The notes: a model not told the origin generated them from the sequence alone. Shown: positions 12,301 to 23,882, counted from the stretch's first letter. The stretch: 64,000 bases of DNA from Isoetes taiwanensis (GCA_021234155.1 JAJEKV010000044.1:11802803-11866802), one strand, 5' to 3'. Program-made: numbers and translations.

Positions 12301-13315
12301 TGCGAGAATACACTTATTTTCTTCCCAAAGCATTTTGCTAGATGACCAATTAAAATATTTTGGTTCAACCAACTCCACAATTCTCTTGATTTTCGATGAA
12401 CAAACTTGTCCAAGAAGGCAACAGCCTCCACAACCTCTCGGAATGGCCATAATGAAGAAATTAAAAAAGGCAGTTAAGAGATTTCTCGAAAAAGCGCATG
12501 ATTTTTGGTCTGGCGTATGTTGTGACCGTCGGATCATACAATCGATGCAAAGAACCCCATAAAAATCTTGGCGCTCAAACGAAACAAGTTCATGAGTCAT
12601 GGCGAAAACAACCCGAGCATGGCGTTAAAAAATGCACCAAAGGATCTGATTTTGGCATGTAGGAGCGTAAGAGAGGTCTGCATTTTTCGGTATTGGGTGT
12701 TCGTGGAAGAACCCCCAAATATGTCGGCAAGCTCAACCGCCTTTGTTATCCCTAAGCTCCGTGCTGAAGCCCATTTTCCTTTGCACCATGACATGCTCTA
12801 CTTTGAAGACTTCCAAGGTAACAAACCGCGGTTTAGATACTCTTATCGGGCATAGCGGCCCGAGCTATGTTCCAATTCCACTTTCCATGTATGGATCTCC
12901 CAAAACAAGGCCATCAAGGTGTAGCCACATAGCATCTCGGCTTTTCAAAATCCTCATCAATGGGGTCGGCTTCATATGGAACTTGTGCAATTGAAACGCA
13001 AAATTCCTCCACCATCATATATCACAAAATCATCCGGCGTTTGGCGGGTAAAGTTGCAAGTTCAAGCATTGTCACGATTCCAACCTTGATGTTGATCTTT
13101 CAACTTCCATAGTGCCATTAGAATTACTTGTATACCAAGCATGAGATTTTAGATCATAACCTTCTTTCCCTGTATTGACGTGATCCATATGTGCTTCTTT
13201 GGTTTTCTGATATAGTTCCGGCTCTTGCAAGCTCTCAAAGCCCCCAAAAAACCATTTTTCCGCTTCAGCTTTTCGAAGAGTCTAGATGAAGGAGGTAATT
13301 CGGGACGCCGCAAAA
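12301..13315. other. No recognised gene
   Basis: Moderately AT-rich sequence with short frames on both strands that match nothing I know. It may be further decayed CACTA or captured sequence. Confidence 0.4.
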
Positions 13316-14430
13316 CCCACGCCGCTAAATGACCATTCTCTTTCACATCTAGAGATAAGATTACTTCGAAAAAGACACGATGAAGCCGCATTGATATGGG
13401 ACGGATCAATCGACCAATAATCAATAAATCCCTTTTGCTTGGATGTTTTGAATTAACGCTTATGTTTGAGTTCGCCATCGCCCTAAACCTAGAATCCGCC
13501 ATCGGGACGTCGGGACAAGCGGTACCGCAAGTCATATTAAACACTATAATGCTTCTACGGACAAAAGGTAAAAGTGTGGGATTTTTCTTGTGTTCTTGCA
13601 CAAATTTTAAGGCTTTATCCCGTTCTTCTCTCGGCAAGAACAATGATTGACAACAAGCCTATTGTCAAGTTACCTTCAAGGATTGTAAACTTGGAACAAC
13701 TAGATTTTGACCACGTAACAACGTCGGTTTTATAATGAACAATTTATAGCGGTAGCACATCTATCGTGATGATGCATGCGCGAGCAACACGCTTTAAATG
13801 AAGCCGCCCGGTTGGTCGCCGAGTCTTTTTCGCATGCGGTATCAATCGCATTGCATTGAATTTGTAATCCTAAAACCATTAACCTTCGTGGTATAAAAAT
13901 ATACGTCACATCGACCACCTACGCCACATATAATGTCTCGACGTGTCATATACGTCACATATACATACCGACGTCATATACGTCACATATAATGCGTCGA
14001 CGTGTCATATACGCCACATACGTCACATATAATGTCTCGACGTGTCATATACGCATTACATACATCACATACGTCCATATAATGACGCCGCATGCGACGC
14101 CACGCCGTAAACATCCACCTACGCGACACACTGCCGTCCCACCAGCGCCCAAGCCCACCGGCGGACGGATGGGCCAAGAATCAGACGCCGCATGCGACGC
14201 GACGTCGTAAGCGCCCACCGGGCGTGACACCCCGCCCACACGGCACAAGCGCCCACCGGCGTGGCAGATTTGCCGCCACGCCAGTGTCGACGTCGCGACC
14301 ACACGCCGTGTGATGCGACGTTTCCGCGATGTGACGCCGCATTCCACGCCGTGATGGTGACGTTATTTGCGACGTCACGTCGCACAGACGTCGCAAGCCC
14401 ACGTCGCTAAATGTCCATTCTCTTGTTGTG
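13316..14430. repeat. CACTA terminal/subterminal region with two terminus-like sequences
   Basis: CCACGCCGCTAAATGACCATTCTCTT at 13,318-13,343 and the near-identical block at 14,399-14,424 are two copies of the same terminus. Between them, ACGTCACATATA and CGACGTGTCATATACG units repeat many times (13,905-14,100). Then comes a GC-rich stretch of GACGCCGCATGCGACG and GCCCACCGG units (14,080-14,400). This is the layout of CACTA subterminal repeats, possibly from two nested elements. Confidence 0.55.
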
Positions 14431-15900
14431 TGTGTGAATATGCACCCAAACAAAAGGGGGTTTAAGGGGGAATTTAATTTTAAGGTGTGTAATGTAATGG
14501 TTTGTGTTATAACTTTAAAAAATTTTTGCCCCTTCGGGGCGACAAACAAACACACTTGGATGAGTTGATGTTATGTTGTGTAATTATGTTATGTTGTTGT
14601 GCCATTCGTCTCATTGTAATATGTAGATGTAATATCTAGCATAATTGTAAATTATTAGTAATGGTAGTAATAATGGTGGTAATGCAAGCTTGTAGTACTA
14701 GTAAACCATAAAAAGTAATATGGTACATGTTATAATGGTAGATATTGCTACATATTGTAGCATTTGATTTTTTCATACAAACTTAAACAATGGGCATAAT
14801 GGTAGAGATTGAAAAGGAGGGCGAGTTTTTTAAGAATAGGCATAATGGTAGATATTGAAAGGAAGGGCGAGTTTTTTAATTTTAAAGGGGAATAGTTAAG
14901 CAAAACCGTCATCCAAAACAGGCTAATCCCAAACACATTCCATTTCCACCTGGATCAAAGACTACGCTTAAAGCAATAGTGCCTGACCCAAAAGGCACAC
15001 CCCTCGTGGACCCGTCTTGAGAAAGAATGTCTTCAATTAGAAAGTGTTTCTCGCATTTAGGGTTTAGGTTTGGTGCCTCTGAGCGGCATAGCTGGCTCGT
15101 TGACGAGCTCCAGTCCCCCATTCCGGTCACGGTTTTCGTTTTCTTCCATATGAGCTGCTGCATTTGTCGCCATAGTTAGTGGAAAAGAAGTCTTCTATAT
15201 TGATTATCTACAAGGCTGCATTTAATAGCTTGGAAGAAAATGCACGCTAAAGTTTGGCCTTGCCCGCGACACTTGGAGGCGAGAGCTCTGCTCGCCTTGT
15301 TGGTCGGCTATAGCGTAAATAGTACTCTTCCTTCTTTTTTGTTTTGCTTTTTCTTCCTTGTTAGGCTACCCGCCATAGCCAAGCATAACATCCCTCCTAA
15401 ATAGGTCTATTAGGCCGATTTATTCTGTCCCACTTGATGCCATGGCGCCAGAGGCTCTGCTGGATTTCTGCCCATAAATGGAGGCATGCTTCCTTCCTTC
15501 TGCAAAGGTGAAGAAGCATGGGATTTTCGAAACAGCCATCATGGAATAGGATGAATAAGATGAAATAAGATGAAACATAATGAAAACATCTAAGATCGTT
15601 AAATACAATAAACTAACACTGTAAAACAGAATGAAGAACAGTTTTTTAATTGAATGCTTTTCGCCATACTCATGCTAGATATTCAAAATAAGATTAAAAC
15701 AAAAAACATTGTTAGCAAACAAAAAAGCAATATCTGACATACCAAATCTATTGAATAAAGACAGAGCAAGACGGATGAACAGCACGGATCGACAACAACA
15801 CCACCAAAACTTTTCAGAGAAGAGAACTTTTCTCGTCTCATGCATATGAATGAAAAGATCAAAATAACAACCGTTAGATTATTGAAGGTAATCCAGATCA
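14431..15900. other. AT-rich spacer with one short direct duplication
   Basis: GGCATAATGGTAGAGATTG plus a GGGCGAGTTTTTTAA tail occurs at about 14,793 and again, slightly varied, at about 14,838. The rest holds no recognised gene. Confidence 0.5.
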
Positions 15901-16188
15901 ACGCTTCAAAAAAGCCGCACTACTAGAAATACTATTTAGTATGGCCAATGAATACAGTACTAAAATCATAGGGAAACCATGCCGAAAAGCGTATAAAATC
16001 ACAAAAAAAACCCCTGTTATAATGCTAGATATTCAAGTTTCATTCTCATTCATCTCAGCAGATTTTCTACAATGGTGGACAGTGGGTAGCCGCACACATG
16101 CGAACGACCCACGAAAAAAGGGAAAATCCAATTATATCATTTGGACCCCAAAAAATACAATGCTAATAGATGAGCGGCTGATATACCT

Positions 16189-16267
16189 GTCGAAAGCTTA
16201 TCACCGGGATTAAAAAACCCCGCCCTTTCGGGTTTTCGAGAAAAACCCCTAGTGATAAGCCTTCGAC
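16189..16267. repeat. Inverted repeat / hairpin
   Basis: GTCGAAAGCTTATCAC at 16,189 pairs with GTGATAAGCCTTCGAC ending at 16,267 (15 of 16 positions). The loop holds complementary AAAAACCCC/GGGTTTT tracts. It may be a small foldback element. Confidence 0.65.
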
Positions 16268-16620
16268 AAAGGGGCTTGGACAAACGTAAAAGGCATAGAA
16301 ATCGCTCCCAAAAACCCCGCATGGAGAAGTCGAACAGATGCCGCCGCCCACACTGCACGCACATCACCAACACAACAAACGAGACAACACAAACATACAA
16401 GAGGATAGCATCACCCAGAGGGTGGAAAAAAGCATCACCCAGCGGGTGGAAGAAAAACATGATAGCAGAAATTTGTGCACAATACAATAAACAAAGAAGG
16501 GGGGGAGGGTGGGTTCAAAGAGAATAAGGTACTGCTGAGAGAAGAGGAAGCGCCGATGAGATGTTGCTGCAGAACCGCGCCTAAAATAGCGAAACCCCAA
16601 CCAGGAAGGGCATGCGCCGC

Positions 16621-16649
16621 ATGCATGCATGCATGCAAGACATGCATGC
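16621..16649. repeat. ATGC microsatellite
   Basis: Four ATGC units, then CAAGAC, then CATGCATGC. Short self-complementary tract. Confidence 0.8.
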
Positions 16650-18899
16650 TCGCCCCATCCTAGAATGTCGATCCGATGTCTCGGATCGACGTGATTTTCT
16701 TCAAAGCTAGATGATGTAGGTATTCCAATTTGAATGGCAATCTGAGCAGCATCATTCTTCACAAGAAGACAAATATCAGATTAGCTAGGCCTGAGCTCCC
16801 TGATCAAGCTCAATCCGGTCTCAGACAGAAACTAAATCCTTGGCTTTGGATCTGGTTCAGGTTTTCCTTTCACCTTGTCGATGATCCGCCACTAATTGGG
16901 GCACCCAAAGCTTAGAAACGAAGGGGAATTTCAATTTTAATTCCATCAAGCCCCATAAGTATTTATCTTATAACACCGGGACGGCAGATAAACTGCAGAG
17001 GAATTCATACTACAGATTGAAGAGAAAATACCTACACTGCAGTATGATTGGAAAAAAATGGGTCAGATTTTGAGAGAGATCTCTGTGTTTAAAAACGACG
17101 GCCTTAGACTTGGCCATGGCAATCTAGATTTGAAACAAAAGGCAAAGATTTCCATTCTGCTCAAAATTGCAGAAGCCGAGAGAAGTCGACCTGCCACAAA
17201 ATTAAAGGTGTCGGATTGGAGCGTTCAATGGTTCTAAATCTCACAGTTTCTAAATTTCACTATTTTCAAAAACTGCAGGTATTGTTCTTGAGCCCAATCA
17301 AGGCTGTAAAATTCCGTGCCAGTTTAGACATATCGTCTGGCTATGGCTGGATTGATCAACACCTGTTCATAGCTCTGATAATATCCTACAACAATCGGAC
17401 AGGGTTTTCAGAAAAAAAAATGGTCTGGTACAGCTCAAGAGTAGTTTAAATCTTTGCTTTCAATATTGCAACAATTTTGCCAGCGAAATACCCTGTGCTG
17501 CTTTTAGAGATTTATACAAATCTAAACATATTTTATCTGGCTTCAATCTCTGAGCCGAGCCAATTCTGATGCCTCCGGCCTCCACTCTCTGATGGATTTG
17601 CTTGCCAACATGGTTTTCTATCTGTGGTTTTCTATCTGTGGCTACTGCCATGATCATGGTTGCCCCACTATTGAGGTGCTCACCTATTTAAGCTCAATGG
17701 TTCTTCAACCATTAATTCCAATGACATAATACATTGCCTTTTAATGGTTTAAACATATCTTCATTAATGCCTTAATATATTTAATCATATGGCATAAAAT
17801 GTGTTATTCGCCATTAACGTGGCCAGCCTAAGCATATTTGGTTCAGAAGACTTGGTCCAAAAGATTTCCCTGGGAGCACATGCCCCATGCTCAATCAGAG
17901 TTTAGAATAGACATCCCAGCTTTATAGAGCGAACTTGATTTAAATGGTTGGAGCGCACTTATCATTTTGAAGTACAAATAAAACCAAACATAGACTGTGT
18001 TAGATAGATTAGATCCCCCATAAGTCATGTAAGGCAACAAAGTCATGGAAAGTTGATCTCCAGCACAAACAAATTGGTAGAAAAAAATGGGGAAGAGGAA
18101 AAAATCCCAAGTGGATTATCATATTGGGCCTATTCCTCTGGGTATAGATTCTGGTTACGAAGCTAAATGGGGAAATTATCTTTGGTAATTCTGTGCAGGT
18201 GGATCCGTTATTCCTTCTTTGCTCACCCATTTCATGTGAAAACTAAGTCAATTGAATTTTGCTTTTCCAATGCCATCTCCCTAGCTCATACACTTCTAAA
18301 TCTCAATCTGGCTATTAGAGACCCTATAATATCCATTCCGGCTATTAAAGGCACAATAAGATTTTCAACTCTAAATCTCATTCTTGATATTAAAGATCCA
18401 GACAGTTTTTTGTTTGTGTTTGCAATCTAGGTAGCCCCAGAGCCTGACTAGCACTATATGGCACTATAAGGCCATTGTTTAAATAGTTTAAAGAATAGTT
18501 TAAAGAAACCATTGTTTTATTGTCTCAACATATTTTTCCCCATGGCATAAAATGTGTTATTGTCCTCAATGACTTAGACATAATTATCGATGCTTTCAGG
18601 CATAAAATATATCATCCAGCACTAGCGCCCCCTAGCCTAGAAAATGCCAAGCTACATCGTAACCTTACCACCCACATTAGAACTAAGCATTTGCAAAAGA
18701 ACCCATACCAATATTGCGCATTAAGCATCAAAGACAAAAGAAGTTGCAATCCCTAACAGACATGGTAAGGTCAGACTTAAAAATGTCCAAACAATCCACA
18801 AATTCAGATGGAAAGCTATCAAGGCAAGGTCTCTGGCCATGTTTCATTTTATTAACGATCTTGAAGATTTCTTTTTCACAGGAACAGTTTAAGACATCA

Positions 18900-20263
18900 T
18901 TGAACATGGTCTGAGAATACGTAAAATGGAACTAAAAATCTGGAATTGAGCATCAATCATTTGATCTTGATCCATATCTTATATTTGTTATAGAAATAAT
19001 CTCTAATAGACTGGGCATCTAAAATAATGTTCTTATTGTCACCTTTAACTTGGGTAATAGCATTTTTAAGCAACCTTTGTTCAAGGCCTTTTTGGAAAAG
19101 GGAGCAGAGAAAGAATTATCAAGCTCCCTTGCATATGAAATTTTGGCCTTCAAAGCCATCCCTCTAGCTTGATATTCCTTGATCTATTTGATTTCAATTT
19201 CAAGTTTGTTCTCCTCTTGACGTAAGTCAAGATTTCCATAATCATTTATAATCATTTTCCTTACGGTTTTGATCTAATTGCTATACTAATCCATTTTAAA
19301 GAAATCCCTATCTCTATTTTTCACCGTTATTCCTCAACGCTTTATCTAGGCCTTTGACTTTTAAGCTTGGAGTAGAAAAGGGACATAGACTGATGATTAG
19401 TAAGTTCGAGAAGGCTCGAGTAAGACTCTCTAAACTCCTTACAAAATATGGCATTGGATAGAAGAGAAGTATTTAGTTTGAAAGACATTTTAAACTGAGT
19501 CTTCTGCAAACTAAGATCATTGAAATAAATAATAATAGGTTAATGATCAGAGAGTGTTGCTTCTTCATCTCCAATAACCAGATAATTGGCAGGACAATTG
19601 GTAGACAAGTTGGAAATGTAAACTCTATCAAGGTTGCAATACGTTCTCTCATCACCCTTCCTCTTATTTAACCAAGAGAACTTCATATTTGAGCAAGATA
19701 TGTAGTAGAACAGATTTTGGGCCAAAAGATTATCCCAACTACTCTCTTTTGTAACTGTCATGTTAATTTTGTTACCAAGATTCATATCCCACTATGGAGT
19801 ATTATTCAATAGTAGGATTTAACACACTTAGTAGGGGTAGATGCTTCCTCTATAGGCATTTGCTTTGCGAGGCACCTTTTTTCCTAGCCTTTTTTCTTCC
19901 ACTTGTTTGGTTCATTGTAAGTGTTAGGAACAATTACTGAATTATCAATAATATTTAAATCAGCCATAGACTGAGTTTGAATGTTGATAGAGCTACCCTC
20001 TTGAAAATCCATCTTTCTTCCCCACTTATATTGAATTGATTCAACATTGTCAAATAGAGACATTTGAAAAACAAAAATATTATCAACACAATGGAAATTA
20101 AAAAGAGTTCTAACCATATTTGAAGAACCTTCCAGATCGTATTGAGCAGAATCCAGGCAGTCCGCTTCGCAGTTTCATAATGTCTGTTATAAATTTTCTT
20201 TGTAGCAAAAGGGACTAGTTTTAATAAACTGTTGGGATTCGTATTAGCATATGAGGAAGAATT
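18900..20263 (-). pseudogene. Decayed AT-rich LINE, endonuclease region
   Basis: The minus strand at 19,540-19,700 reads KFSWLNKRKGDERTYCNLDR, VYISNL and ATLSDH. This is the C-terminal signature of the LINE apurinic-type endonuclease (F-W-N-R - LDR - LSDH). Downstream minus-strand peptides such as FYNKYKIWIKI (about 18,970) resemble the linker before reverse transcriptase, but frames are lost. It is AT-rich, unlike the GC-rich LINEs at 52-56 and 62.8-64 kb, so it is a different family. It ends where the chromovirus was inserted, and I could not confirm its continuation on the far side at 33,261. Confidence 0.55.
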
Positions 20264-20268
20264 GCAGG
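20264..20268. repeat. Left target-site duplication, imperfect
   Basis: GCAGG here versus ACAGG at 33,256-33,260, immediately outside the two LTRs. Four of five bases agree, consistent with the 5-bp duplication of Ty3/Gypsy integrases plus one later change. Confidence 0.55.
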
Positions 20269-21754
20269 TGTGACGTTCCAGTACGATATACGGTCTCAAG
20301 GCGTATACCGTACTACACCGTCACGTGTACACGCCATCCCAATCGACGTGTACGCCGACGTGTAGCCAAGCAAGTAGCGCCCTAGGGGGCAACTTGCAAG
20401 GGTGCACACACTTATTAATGTGCGCAGTTTAGACCACAACCATTAAAAGGCATACCAAGGGTCATGGAAAACCCTAACCCTAATTGATAGTCTATGTAAG
20501 GCCACCAAACCCTAACTTTCCCCTTTTCGCCCACAGTCCTTCCGAGCTCCGTTTCGCGCGTTTCAAGAGTCAATCCCGACTCACAAGATTCCGCCCGAAG
20601 GCGCCTCGACTTGTCCCTTTCCTTTCGGACCGCATCTCCAAGCAAGACAAAGGACATGGACGATTCGATCAAGAGGAGCGAGCCAAGGGCCGGAGTATTT
20701 CACATTCAATAGCCTAATCCCTCCCGGCATAGAGTTAGCATGTTTAGCCTATTGAATTGCCCATAACAACCACATAGAACCCCGATAGCGAGCCCTAACT
20801 AAAGAACATAACTTCTATGATGTAGATTAGATATTATTCTTTAGTTCTATAATGATGTGATGGATGGATGATCTCTGTGGACTCATTGTATTGGGAAGGG
20901 GGTAGAGACCTACAAATTAGTAGTTGATGCTCCTAGCTAGTCCCGATTAGTGCATTAATAGTATTCGGCTCAGGCATAAGAACCAAACCTGGTTGTGGGT
21001 GGCGGGGACCGTGATCGCTTACAAGGAAGCTCATGTCCCGATTCATGAACTGTCCCTCCGGTAGTAAGGCCTATCTGGGACTTGATGCACTAGATCTAAT
21101 GCACCGCCACGTCGCGGATGTTGCATGGGTTTGACACTTTTGGGTGGTGTACACCTTCCATAGAGTTCGGGCCGAAAAGGGCAAGGGCCCTCTAGTCGCC
21201 TTTGAGTCAAGAGATGCTAGCTTCGGTGGGAGTAATCTCTACCCGCCCATCGAACTGGGAGATGCAACCCGTGAATAGCCCTTTGGCTATGCCTCCCATG
21301 GCTGATCCAGTCCCAAGACTTATCAACCTACTCTTGCAAAGTGTGCAGAGGGAGGGGATGGAGCGGACTACCCAACCGCCATGTTTCCTTGCCAGCCAAC
21401 TCCACTGTTATTGCACTCTGTCTGCTTGACCTCTGGAGACCCAAGCTTGTCAGTCCAACCCTAGAACTCCCTTATGTGATGTACTGATCTTTGTCTATGC
21501 AGACTTTGTGGTGAGCCACCCTTCGTGGTGGTCATATGTTATTGATGTATGTGCTACTGACGTGTATATATTGCGCTTCCGCAGCTAGGTAGGCCCTGAG
21601 GGAGACAGGGTAAATGACCCCTTCATTCTTCCCACTGGAACATTCCATGGTTGCAGTGTTACGTGGAGGGCCCTATATGAGCATGGAGCTGGTATGGGGG
21701 ATGAACTCCTGTTTGTATACGGTGGTGCACCGTATATGAGTAGGGGACGTCACA
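20269..21754 (+). repeat. 5' long terminal repeat
   Basis: 1,486 bp, starting TGTGACGTTCCAG and ending GACGTCACA. It is largely identical to 31,751-33,255, with clustered differences (for example around 20,305-20,335 and 20,585-20,640). It contains CCCTAAC-type telo-box motifs near 20,470 and 20,510. Confidence 0.95.
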
Positions 21755-21755
21755 G

Positions 21756-21770
21756 TGGTCTCAGAGCCAA
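21756..21770 (+). other. Primer-binding site, initiator tRNA-Met type
   Basis: TGGTCTCAGAGCCA begins two bases inside the 5' LTR. Plant LTR elements commonly use TGGTATCAGAGC, complementary to the 3' end of initiator tRNA-Met; one base differs here. It would prime minus-strand DNA synthesis. Confidence 0.85.
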
Positions 21771-21958
21771 GTTCTTGGTGACCAAGGGCAAAGCACTGAC
21801 CATGTTCCCAGTAGTACTAACTTGATAGGATCATCAAACCTCGAAAAGTGGGAAATTTTTTTCTCATTTTTGTAGTATATGTTAAGCTAGTAACAATTAA
21901 GTGAATTGGAACATAAAAGGATTAAAAACAGCGAGCCAAATCCTTCTAAAGCACGAAG

Positions 21959-22025
21959 GTCTCACACGTCGCGCCAGGACTAAAACCAAGACTCCAGGTT
22001 TTGACCTGGGCGCAACGTGTGAGAC
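21959..22025 (+). repeat. 67-nt hairpin module, copy 1
   Basis: GTCTCACACGTCGCGCCAGG opens the left arm and CCTGGGCGCAACGTGTGAGAC closes the right. Arms of about 29 bases pair with few mismatches around an AAGACTCCA loop. First of four copies. Confidence 0.85.
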
Positions 22026-22172
22026 GTTGGGCCATAAACACCTTAAAAGTTGATGAATTTCAGAAAAGTAATATGCTAGATCGAGTTTTAAGATAAGAAT
22101 TAGCTAGATTGGTATATTACACCCCTAGAAATATGCCTAGAAATCATATAATTTAGCATAAAAACCCACAAT

Positions 22173-22239
22173 GTCTCACACTTCGCGCCAGAGCAAAAAC
22201 CAAGACTCTAGGTCTTGCCCTGGGCGCAACGTGCGAGAC
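22173..22239 (+). repeat. 67-nt hairpin module, copy 2
   Basis: Same length and fold as copy 1: GTCTCACACTTCGCGCC opens, GGGCGCAACGTGCGAGAC closes, loop AAGACTCTA. It lies about 170 bases before the first TATA box. Confidence 0.85.
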
Positions 22240-22340
22240 CAATGGATTAGAAAAATCTAAATTACGCCCATGTAACAGGTTAATAAGTGTCTTGGCTCAT
22301 CCAAAAGAGTAGTTTGAAATTTGACCTAATATTGGCCATC

Positions 22341-22350
22341 TATAAATAGA
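22341..22350 (+). promoter_or_regulatory. TATA box upstream of the H3-like ORF1
   Basis: CTATAAATAGACC about 110 bases before the ATG at 22,451. The downstream wording (ACCCCCCTCATTTCC, then CTCCCTAAGGCAATTTT) matches that after the second TATA box at 24,276, so the two promoters look like duplicates. No transcript evidence is available. Confidence 0.6.
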
Positions 22351-22450
22351 CCTAGACCCCCCTCATTTCCACGTTTCCTCTTTAGAAAATCTGCTCCCGC
22401 TCCCTAAGGCAATTTTTGGCGCCCGACATCGGATCGACGACGAGCCAAAC

Positions 22451-23681
22451 ATGGCCGGGGATGAAACAAACCGCTAGAGTTCCTCCCGGGGATGCAACTC
22501 CCAGTGCCCTACTCAAGAGAAATGCTTCGAGTGCCTTTTCACAAAGGAGGCCATCCTTCATCTAGTGAAGGGACAGAGTCCGAGGAGCCCGACAACCCCA
22601 CCAACCAAGAAGGGATGAGACAGAGGTCGGCGGGGAAGCACACCCGATGCGGGACTAAGTCCCATCGACAACGAGGAAGGAGACGTGATGCACAAGATCT
22701 TCAAGAAATGGAGGAGGAAAGGAGACAAGGAGGGAGCAAGATCGGGCCGAGCAAAATGAAGAATGAGGGAGCCGACGCCGAGCCACCGAAGAAGAAGAAC
22801 TCGAGGCATGGATCAAGAGACATGAAGCAAAAAGAACGCCGTCGAGAGAAGAAGAGGGCAGAAAAGAAGAGGAAGAGGGATGAGGAGGAGGCCAAGGCAG
22901 CCGAGGAGCTGAGGCAGAAGAAGGGAAAGTTCGTGGAGGCAGGCCAAAGGAAAATCAAGAAGGTTCCACGTAAAAAGATCGTTATCGAAGAGCGGCCGCC
23001 CGACAAGCCACCCTCTTCCGATGACTTTGAAGATGAAGACTTCAACCCTAATGCAGAAGGTGGAAGTTCTTCGGCCCCAGCCACTAGAAAGGTGGAGCAC
23101 CGACCAAGAGCAGCCAAAGCCAGTCGTGCAGGCACCCCCACCATACCCGACATGGGACAGGAAGAAAGCCCCGCGACCTGCCCGAGAATCGTATGTGATA
23201 GACCCTATCAAGGTCTACGAGAGGAAGATGAGGGAGCACAACACGTACATGAGGAAGTGGGAGGTCTACAACGCCTATTACCAGCAAAATAGAGTCAGAT
23301 TTGTCGAAGGTGGACATCCGACGAAGAAGCAGACTCTAAGGCCGCCGCCAAAGAAGCCCAAGCCTCCCAAGAAGCCAATGAAGAAGAGAGCCAGCAGAAA
23401 GGAGAACGAGAGAAGAGCACTACGAGAAATAAGGCACATCTAGCCAGAAGCCGCTTAATCCCCGCGGCACCGCTCGCCAGTTAGTTAGGGAAGTAATGCA
23501 GGAGTTTAACACCGGCATGAGGGTGACGGACGAGATGCTGCTGGCACTACAGGAAGCGGCCGAGCAAAAGATAGTGCAGCACTTCGAAGACTCTACAACA
23601 TGCACAGTACATGCTAAACGAGTCACATTAATGAAGAAAGACCTGCAGCTGGCCAGCTACATTAAAGGAGAACGCTCGTAA
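22451..23681 (+). pseudogene. Histone H3-like protein with long basic/acidic linker (element ORF1)
   Basis: The C-terminal part is a clear H3 histone fold. RRALREIR ends at about 23,437. One frame on, [17 protein letters not shown] covers the alpha-N region, then come [19 protein letters not shown], then [15 protein letters not shown] and IKGERS with the stop at 23,679. Loop 1 has canonical H3 length, not the longer CENP-A form. The Cys and His of the H3-H3' interface (CTVH) and the following Lys-Asp are kept. At the N terminus ATGGCC (22,451) is followed, one frame on, by KQTAR, as in the H3 tail. Between lies a region of roughly 270 residues rich in Lys, Arg and Glu (22,492-23,400), such as KKRAEKKRKRDEEEAKA. 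The coding path changes frame about four times, so this copy is broken. Inside a retroelement it may package or mark chromatin. Confidence 0.85.
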
Positions 23682-23823
23682 ATTTTGTAAATAATGAAAT
23701 TTTTTGTTAATACAAAGAGTTTTGAGTAGATTATATGTGCAAATCTTACTTAATTAAGCTGAGTTAGCAAGTAACAGCTTTTGTTTCAGTTAAATAGGAC
23801 ATTTCTAGAGCAAATAGTGAGAT

Positions 23824-23882
23824 GTCTCACACGCCGGGAGCAAAACCAAGACTCCGTGTTTTGGCCTGGCACAACGCAAGAC
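23824..23882 (+). repeat. Hairpin module, copy 3 (degenerate)
   Basis: GTCTCACACGCCGGGAGCAAAACC opens, then AAGACTCCG, GTTTTGGCCTGGCACAACG closes. The right arm is shortened. It begins 143 bases after the ORF1 stop. Confidence 0.75.

Larger units (their letters stand above)
3283..14430 (-). mobile_element. Probable composite CACTA (En/Spm) DNA transposon
   Basis: The core is a decayed CACTA transposase on the minus strand. The right boundary is proposed at 14,416-14,430, where the minus strand reads CACAACAAGAGAATG followed by a CATTTAGCGACG block. The left boundary is proposed near 3,283-3,310 (CAACTAAGAAATGAG then TTTTTAACG), a degenerate match to the same terminus. Another CACTA terminus at 44,941 has CACTACAAGAGAATG, supporting the consensus. 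CGTCAC/GCGACG-rich subterminal arrays at 9.84-10.33 and 13.9-14.4 kb fit the family. The span also holds SET, B3 and SNF2 fragments, so it may be several nested elements. The exact ends and target duplication are not resolved. Confidence 0.45.
15901..18900. other. Non-coding stretch; CACTA-like terminus at its left side
   Basis: CACTACTAGAAATACTA at 15,918 resembles a CACTA transposon start, but no partner terminus was found. A hairpin and a small ATGC repeat follow and are listed separately. From 16,700 to 18,900 only short frames are present and none is recognised. Confidence 0.4.

Noticed and set aside
13149-13643. Minus-strand frame of 164 codons
   Set aside because: It crosses a CACTA terminus-like sequence at 13,316-13,346 and shows no recognised domain.
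14045-14555. Several overlapping frames on both strands
   Set aside because: They fall in subterminal repeats with few stops; no family resemblance.
16137-16762. Overlapping minus-strand frames with Cys/His-rich peptides
   Set aside because: They come from the hairpin, the ATGC repeat and a short GGGTGG duplication.
22558-23317. Minus-strand frames opposite the H3-like ORF
   Set aside because: Shadow frames of the Lys/Glu-rich plus-strand coding sequence.
23496-23681. CENP-A (centromeric H3) identity for the captured histone
   Set aside because: Loop 1 has ordinary H3 length and the Cys of the H3-H3' interface is kept; nothing specific to CENP-A is seen.
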